From DASXYG01 sp036502625 (lineage in GTDB: Bacteria > Actinomycetota > Actinomycetes > Streptosporangiales > Streptosporangiaceae): a stretch of 64,000 bases of DNA. Position numbers and translations under genes: made by a program. The stretch is from the NCBI GenBank assembly GCA_036502625.1, contig DASXYG010000005.1:62001-126000 (forward strand), given 5' to 3'. The notes under the pieces are model-generated. The model searched no databases. It had not been told where the DNA came from and worked only from the letters and a program-made list of their open reading frames with translations. Shown piece by piece: positions 58,824-64,000 of this stretch; within the stretch, counting starts at the first letter, position 1; the number at the start of each line of letters is the position of its first letter.

Positions 58824-59240
58824 TCATCCGTCCATGTCGCCGGCGCCGCCCTCGATGGGCCGCACGTCCACGTACGCGTCCTTGAGGTCGGCCGGGCCCG
58901 GCGCCGCGGTGATGCGCGCGGCGATCTCGGTAGCGCGGTCGAAGCTCGCGCACTCCACGATCGTGTATCCGGCCAGCACCTCGGTCGTCTCGGCGTACGG
59001 ACCGTCGGTCACCACCGGCGTGCCGTCCTTCGCGCCGGTGATCCGCCGCGTGTGGACCGGCGCGGACAGGCCCTGCGCGTCGACGAACTCACCGGAGTCG
59101 ACCAGCTCCTGGTTCCACTTGCCCATGAACTCGTGCATCGCCGCGACGTTCTCCGGCGTCCAGGCCGGGCCGTCCGTGGCCTTGCCGCCCAGGGCGTCGT
59201 AGTCACGCTGCGACCCGTACAACATGATCATGTACTTCAT
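58824..59240 (-). CDS. YCII (DGPF) domain protein partner of ECF42
   Basis: 138 residues. YCII fold: MKYMIMLYGSQRDY, with His in the AAMHEFMGKW helix, TDGPYAETTEVLAGYTIVE containing the DGPF-type motif (here DGPY), and a C-terminal VDVRPIEGG. The pair is one transcription unit (6 bases between genes). The DGPF proteins are thought to be targets or partners of the ECF sigma factor. Ribosome site GGAGGTGG. Confidence 0.92.
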   Translation of the reverse strand: MKYMIMLYGSQRDYDALGGKATDGPAWTPENVAAMHEFMGKWNQELVDSGEFVDAQGLSAPVHTRRITGAKDGTPVVTDGPYAETTEVLAGYTIVECASFDRATEIAARITAAPGPADLKDAYVDVRPIEGGAGDMDG

Positions 59241-59348
59241 CCGGACCCACCTCCGTGGCGGCGCCCCCGGCGGGCGCCTTTCACCAGAGACGTCGAAGCA
59301 GCCGCCGGGTCTTCGACACGTACCCGACGGTGTTCCCCGGGCGCGCGC

Positions 59349-62300
59349 TCATCCCCCATCGATCGTCGTGAGCAGGGCCCGAGCGTACGCGGCGTACTCC
59401 TCGTCGCCGGCCGCGAGCGCCTGCCGCAGATACTCGTGCGCGCCGGGGATGTCGCCCGATGCGTACCGCATCTCGGCCAGCCGGTACGCCGCCTCGCCGA
59501 CGAGCTCGGCGTCGTCCGTGCCGGTCGCCAGGGTCCGCTTGTAGAAGCGGGTCACGCCGGCGAGGTCGCCCAGCCAGTACGCCAGCTCGCCCAGGTGGGC
59601 GGCGGCGAGCGACGCCTGGTCGGCGTCGCCGGAGTCGACGACCGGTTCGTACCAGCGCAGCGCCTGTGCCCAGTCGCGCTCCTCCTTGGCCATCGCGCCC
59701 AGGAACATCCGGGCCCGCGCCACCGCGCCGGCGTCGCGGTCGTCCGGGGCGTCGAGCGCCCGCAGGAACAGCTCGCGCGCCCGCGCCGGGTCGCTGTCCT
59801 GGTACGTGTGGCCGAGCTCCACCATGGCCAGCCGCCCGAAGCCCGGCTCGTCGGCGGGCACGGCGGCCAGCACCGTACGCGCCTCGGCGAACTCCTCTAT
59901 CGCGGCGAGCTGACTGCCCAGGGCGTACAGCGCGGACGGCTCGCCGCCCACGGCCGCCTCCCGCAGCGCGCGCAGCTCGGCCGCGTCAAGGTCGTCCTCG
60001 ACCTGCGCCGATTCGACCGCGCCGCCGAGCCGCGCGGTCGCCTTCATCCGGATGTCGGCGTCGTCGCCGCGGGCCAGCCGCTCGTACGCGGCCCGCGCCG
60101 TCTCCGCGTCGCCGACCGAGGCGTACAGGTCGGCGAGGTCGAGCTCGAACTCCGGGCTCGGCGCGGTCAGCAGCCCCGCCATGGCCTCGATGTAGCGCAT
60201 CGCCGCCGGACGGTCACCCGCCTCGGCGCACTCCGTGGCCCGCTCACCGGCCACGGCGACGGCGTCCTTCGTCCAGCCCGCGTGCGCCAGCAGGACCAGC
60301 GCGCGTACGGCGGTCAGGTGGGCGCCCTCGGAATGGGCGCGGTTGGCCACCACGATCGTGTTGCGCGCCGCCGATTCGACCTGCTCGGTCAGCTCGTCCG
60401 GGGTGTCGTCGCCGACGTCGATGGCCGCCACCCGGGCGAACGCGGCCGCGGAGCCGTCGAGGTCGCCGTCCTCGAACGCCCACGTGCCGAGCAGCAGGCC
60501 GGCGCGTGCGCGGATGTCCGGATCAGTGGACTCGATGGCGCGGCCGAGCTCGGCGCGCGCCTCGTCGCGCTGGCCGCGGTCGCGCAGCGCCTCCGCGAGG
60601 TCGAACCGGATCAGCGGCGTGAGGCCCTCGCAGCCGACGTCGATGGCCTGCCGGTAGAGCAGCACCGAGCCGTCGGCGTCGCCCCGCTTGCGGCGCGAGT
60701 CGCCCCACATCCAGTAGCCGGTCGCCACGGTCTCCGGGTCGCCGCTGGCCACGGCCTGCTGCGCGGCCTCGGCCACGCCGTCGAAGTCGCGTACGGTCAG
60801 CAGCGCGACCAGCAGGCTGCGCAGCGGCAGCAGCGCCGCCGGGTCGGTGACGGCGGCGCCCGCGCGGTACGCCGCGATCGCCGCCTCCATGTCGTCCTCG
60901 TAGTAGCCGTACGCGTCGCCGATGCCGTCGTAGGCCACCGCCACCTCGGCCGGGTCGCCGTACTGCACCACGAGGTCGAGCATCCGCCGCGCGTGCGCCG
61001 GATCGTCGCGTACGACATCGCGCGCCGCGCGGATGAGCTGCCGCCCGGCCGCGCCCGCGGTGGCCGTGCCCGACTGGTTGCGCATCAGCCACAGCAGCGA
61101 CTCGTCCTCGTCGGCGCTCTCCGGGTCGCCGTACTGGTCGCTCAGCGCGGACAGCTCCGCACGTCGCCGCTCGATCTCCTCGGCCGTGTCGGTCACCGGC
61201 GCGCCCGGCCCGGTGTCGCCCACCCCGCCGAGCTCCGCCAGCGCGATATGCACGACCTGGTCGTACGCGGGCTCCCGCCCGAGCACGTCGCGCAGGAACC
61301 GCCGCGCCGCGGACGGTTCGTTGTCCGCGACGCCAAGCGCCACCTGCCGAACCACATCCACGGCATCCGCCCCGACACCGGCCTCGATGCCGAGCACCAT
61401 GCCGCGGGCCGCGAGCCCCGCATCCCCCGTACGCCCCGCCATGATCGCGATGGCCATCACGTTGTTGGCCGCGGTGTCGATGATGTCGTCGAGCAGGGAC
61501 GCGACGGCGTCCTTGGAGGTTGCTGCGTCTCTGGGGAGCTGCGCGACCTCCCCGAACGCGGTCAGCGATCCGGCAAGGTCACCGGTCTCGTACGCGATGT
61601 TCCCCAGGTACGAGTCGGCCTTGGCGAGGACCTCGACCCCGCGCGCCTGGCCCCGGGCCCGCCGAGCCTCGACGAGCGCCCCGTCGAAGTCGTCCCGCCG
61701 CCGAAGCGCCCGAGCCAGCGCCAGCCGCAGCCGAGCCGCGAGATCCGCGTCCTCCCCGTCGAGCGAGGCCCCCTCAGCCACCTCGGCCCCGAGCCGAAAG
61801 ACCCGCACGGCCTCGTCAAGCTCATCCCGCCGCTCGGCGACGTTCCCGAGCACCCGGTACCCGTCCGCGACAGCCGCCGCATCCCCCGTTTCCACGGCCA
61901 GCTCCCCGGCCCGCCCCGCCCCCACAAGGTCGTCCTCCTCAAGCAAGGCCCGCGCCGCCTCACGCAACTCCGCGATCTCGGCAGGGGAGAGGGCGGGGTC
62001 TGATTCGGACGCAGCGTCACGCGGCGGCTCCGCTGAGGCCATGGGGACGTGCTCGGATTCCGGGGCCGCTCCGACCGAGAGACCATGCTCCGGCCCGGCC
62101 ACGGAGCCGGGCTCAGCAGGTACGTGCTCGTCCTCGGTTGCCCGGGTACGTCCCGGCTCAGCCCCCTCCTCAGGCAAGCCCTCCTGCCCCGGGGTACGAG
62201 CCTCGGGCGCCTCCTCAGCCCGCGTCTCCCGCTCCACCTGGCTCCGCGCCCCGTACCCGTCCGCGCGCCAGTCCTCCGGCTCCCGCCGGGCCATGGCCTG

Positions 62301-64000
62301 GTCCTCCGGCTCCGCCGGTGGCCCGAGGCGGGTCTCCGGCTCCGCCCTGGGACCGGTCTGCGCCTCGGGTTCTGCCCCGGGCCTGGTCTGGGTCTCCGGA
62401 GCTGCCCCAGACTCGGTCTGCGCCTCGAGTTCTGCCGCGGCCTCCGTCCGAGCCTCCGGCTCTGCCCCAGGCCCGAGGCGGGTCTCTGGTTCCGTCCCGA
62501 GCCGGAGGCGGGTCTCCGGCTCTGCCCCGGGCCTAGGCAACGCCCCCGGCTCGGGCAGGATCTCGGACTCCGCGCTGGGCTCGGCCCCGGTCTCCCGCTC
62601 CGTCTCGTGCCGCGTTTCGGACTCTGCTTCGCGCCGCGTCCCGGGCGCTCCCTCGCGCCGAGTCTCGGGCTCGGCCGCAGCCTCGGGCAGGGGCTCCCGC
62701 TCGGCGCCAGTCCGTTCCTCGGGCATGACTGACGATGCGGCCATGTCCGTGTCCGCAGGCTCGGCGTCTGGGTCAGCCGTGGACGCGGCTGCGAAGCCGC
62801 TCCCGAGTGGGCGTACGGAAGCGATCGGCGATGCGCCCCCGGTGCTGCCGGTGGACGTGTCCCGAGGGGCCTCAGGCGCAGCCCAAGCCTCGGGCGTGGC
62901 ACCGGCTCCAGGCACGGGCTCGGTTCCGTGCGTGGACTCAGCCTCAGGCGCAGGCGACGCCTCAGGCACAGGCCATGCCCCGGACCCTGGCCAAGCCTCG
63001 GGCGCAGGCCATGCGTCGGGCGTGAACCCGGCTCCAGGCAAAGGCTCGGTACTCGAAGCGGGCCAGGTTCCCGATGCCGGCGACGTGTCGAACGCGGCCT
63101 CGCTATCGAACCCGGGCGTGGTCTCGGGAGGCACGGGCGCATGGCCAGCCACCGGTACGGACGCACCCTCGGCCTCGGCCTCAGGCGGAGCCTCGCCCGC
63201 CCGAGTCTCGGTCTCGTGCGACCCCCCAAGCCCGGCCTCGGGTGCAAGCTCAGCCTCGCCCCCGACCTGAGATCCGGCCTCGGCCTGAGGCTGAGCCTCG
63301 GTCCTGGGCTCGGGCTCGGTTTCGGCTTCGGGCTCGATCTCCGCCTGGGGCTCGGCCTCGGGGGAAGCCTCGCCCTGCGCCTCGATCTCGGTCTCGGGCA
63401 GACCCCTGGTCACGGCCGCAGATCCAAACTCGGCCTCAGGCCCGGCCCGCGACCCGGTCTCCGCCTCGGCCCCGTCCTGAGACTCGGATTCGGCCCCGGG
63501 CTCGGACTCGGTGTCGCCGCCGTGCGCGGTTCCGCGTGCGTTCTTCGCGGCGGCTGCGAATCCCATCGCGGGTGTGTCTTCGTCCTCTGGCTCCGCTGCG
63601 ACCTCGGCTACGGGCTTGACCCCGGGCTCAGGCCTGGCGTCGGGGGCGGCTTCCGTGGTGGCCCTAAATCCGAGCGGGGGTGTGTCTTCCTCATTCAGCT
63701 CAAGCACCGCCGCGTCCACGGGCGTGTCCTCAGGACCGGGGGGTTCGGCGTCGGGCGTGGAGTCCGTGCTGGCCGCGAATCCGAACGGCGGTGTGTCTTC
63801 GGCCGCGGACTCCAGCACGGCCCTCGCCACATTCCTGACCTCAGGCCCGGCCTGACGCACGGATCCGGGCGCGGCCTCCGCATCCGCCTCGGCCTCGTGC
63901 CTGGCCTCCGACTCGGGCGACTCAGCCGGGCGGGTGGATGCGGGCGCCACCTCCGCGTCAGCCGCGGGGGCGAACGGGGACGCCTCCTCCTCGCCGGACT
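59349..64000 (-). CDS. Very large TPR protein with repetitive acidic N-terminus (5' end missing)
   Basis: At least 1550 residues; the frame is open to the right edge, so the start lies outside the window. The visible first 650 residues are low-complexity Pro/Glu/Ala (AEPETR-type units) and contain three copies of an (E/D)DTP-x-(F/L/M)GF motif near residues 53, 90 and 129 of the visible GTG-initiated frame, plus a diverged one at the edge. From about residue 660 to the end, tetratricopeptide repeats are continuous (AGRAGELAVETGDAAAVADG; LGELAYWLGDLAGVTRFY). No signal peptide or membrane helix is seen. Probably a scaffold; partners are unknown. The 108-base gap to the YCII gene contains hairpins that may terminate it. 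Confidence 0.82.
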   Translation of the reverse strand, partial: SGEEEASPFAPAADAEVAPASTRPAESPESEARHEAEADAEAAPGSVRQAGPEVRNVARAVLESAAEDTPPFGFAASTDSTPDAEPPGPEDTPVDAAVLELNEEDTPPLGFRATTEAAPDARPEPGVKPVAEVAAEPEDEDTPAMGFAAAAKNARGTAHGGDTESEPGAESESQDGAEAETGSRAGPEAEFGSAAVTRGLPETEIEAQGEASPEAEPQAEIEPEAETEPEPRTEAQPQAEAGSQVGGEAELAPEAGLGGSHETETRAGEAPPEAEAEGASVPVAGHAPVPPETTPGFDSEAAFDTSPASGTWPASSTEPLPGAGFTPDAWPAPEAWPGSGAWPVPEASPAPEAESTHGTEPVPGAGATPEAWAAPEAPRDTSTGSTGGASPIASVRPLGSGFAAASTADPDAEPADTDMAASSVMPEERTGAEREPLPEAAAEPETRREGAPGTRREAESETRHETERETGAEPSAESEILPEPGALPRPGAEPETRLRLGTEPETRLGPGAEPEARTEAAAELEAQTESGAAPETQTRPGAEPEAQTGPRAEPETRLGPPAEPEDQAMARREPEDWRADGYGARSQVERETRAEEAPEARTPGQEGLPEEGAEPGRTRATEDEHVPAEPGSVAGPEHGLSVGAAPESEHVPMASAEPPRDAASESDPALSPAEIAELREAARALLEEDDLVGAGRAGELAVETGDAAAVADGYRVLGNVAERRDELDEAVRVFRLGAEVAEGASLDGEDADLAARLRLALARALRRRDDFDGALVEARRARGQARGVEVLAKADSYLGNIAYETGDLAGSLTAFGEVAQLPRDAATSKDAVASLLDDIIDTAANNVMAIAIMAGRTGDAGLAARGMVLGIEAGVGADAVDVVRQVALGVADNEPSAARRFLRDVLGREPAYDQVVHIALAELGGVGDTGPGAPVTDTAEEIERRRAELSALSDQYGDPESADEDESLLWLMRNQSGTATAGAAGRQLIRAARDVVRDDPAHARRMLDLVVQYGDPAEVAVAYDGIGDAYGYYEDDMEAAIAAYRAGAAVTDPAALLPLRSLLVALLTVRDFDGVAEAAQQAVASGDPETVATGYWMWGDSRRKRGDADGSVLLYRQAIDVGCEGLTPLIRFDLAEALRDRGQRDEARAELGRAIESTDPDIRARAGLLLGTWAFEDGDLDGSAAAFARVAAIDVGDDTPDELTEQVESAARNTIVVANRAHSEGAHLTAVRALVLLAHAGWTKDAVAVAGERATECAEAGDRPAAMRYIEAMAGLLTAPSPEFELDLADLYASVGDAETARAAYERLARGDDADIRMKATARLGGAVESAQVEDDLDAAELRALREAAVGGEPSALYALGSQLAAIEEFAEARTVLAAVPADEPGFGRLAMVELGHTYQDSDPARARELFLRALDAPDDRDAGAVARARMFLGAMAKEERDWAQALRWYEPVVDSGDADQASLAAAHLGELAYWLGDLAGVTRFYKRTLATGTDDAELVGEAAYRLAEMRYASGDIPGAHEYLRQALAAGDEEYAAYARALLTTIDGG

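Noticed and set aside
1..64000. CRISPR arrays, tRNA or rRNA genes, transposons, prophage genes
   Set aside because: I looked for regularly spaced repeats, cloverleaf sequences, transposase DDE motifs and integrases and saw none.

Overview
The window is about 73% G+C, uses GTG and TTG starts freely, chains genes by 4-base stop/start overlaps, and carries actinobacterial markers: a mycothiol-type DsbA protein next to pepN, a CtaJ-like cytochrome oxidase subunit, a DUF5130 protein, an Eis-type acetyltransferase and an ECF42 sigma factor with its YCII partner. It is a chromosomal piece of a filamentous actinomycete. Streptosporangiales/Thermomonosporaceae or a relative is my guess; the genus cannot be read from the sequence alone. 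I saw no rRNA, tRNA, CRISPR array, transposase or phage genes.

Regions. 0-3.3 kb: a ketopantoate-reductase-like gene (cut by the window edge), a quinone-oxidoreductase-like gene and a divergent TetR regulator sharing a twin operator, then an FmdB zinc ribbon and an acetyltransferase. 3.3-14.4 kb: the main system, a complete phosphonate uptake and carbon-phosphorus lyase operon (phnD-C-E-F-G-H-I-J-K-L-M plus an inositol-monophosphatase-family gene) behind a candidate PhoP (PHO) box. Nearly every gene overlaps the next by 3-4 bases, so it looks like one translationally coupled unit. PhnN and PhnP are absent and the phosphatase-family gene sits where they would be expected. 14.4-20.7 kb: small regulator/target pairs (MarR with a two-domain VOC protein, MarR with an NmrA-like reductase), ilvD and a NERD-domain membrane protein with a possible 36-codon leader ORF. 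20.8-28 kb: malQ, a methyltransferase, CtaJ-like and DUF5130 genes, secreted proteins, a metallo-beta-lactamase-fold hydrolase and an unknown protein.

28-30 kb: a TetR gene and a GT39 glycosyltransferase gene are both broken by several frame-changing lesions, either real decay or assembly error. 30-35.5 kb: pepN, a mycothiol-nitroreductase-like DsbA protein, a small acidic protein, and an XRE regulator with an aldo/keto reductase. 35.5-36 kb: a repeat-bearing, non-coding, G-rich stretch. 36-39.8 kb: an acyl-CoA catabolic operon (FabG-like reductase, two acyl-CoA dehydrogenase subunits of which only one keeps the catalytic Glu, second reductase). 40-47 kb: msrB, rpiB, Eis-type acetyltransferase, SpoIIE/PP2C phosphatase, and a two-component system beside a Pro-rich anchored protein. 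47-54 kb: an acyl-CoA synthetase, a DUF981 membrane protein, an HFCD-type flavoprotein, an SMI1/KNR4 lipoprotein, and an SDR/pobA pair flanked by inverted copies of a DnaA-box 13-mer. 54-64 kb: secreted and polytopic membrane proteins, the ECF42/YCII pair, and a very large repeat-rich TPR protein running off the right edge.

Most convergent gene pairs are separated by strong GC-rich hairpins that would serve as bidirectional terminators.
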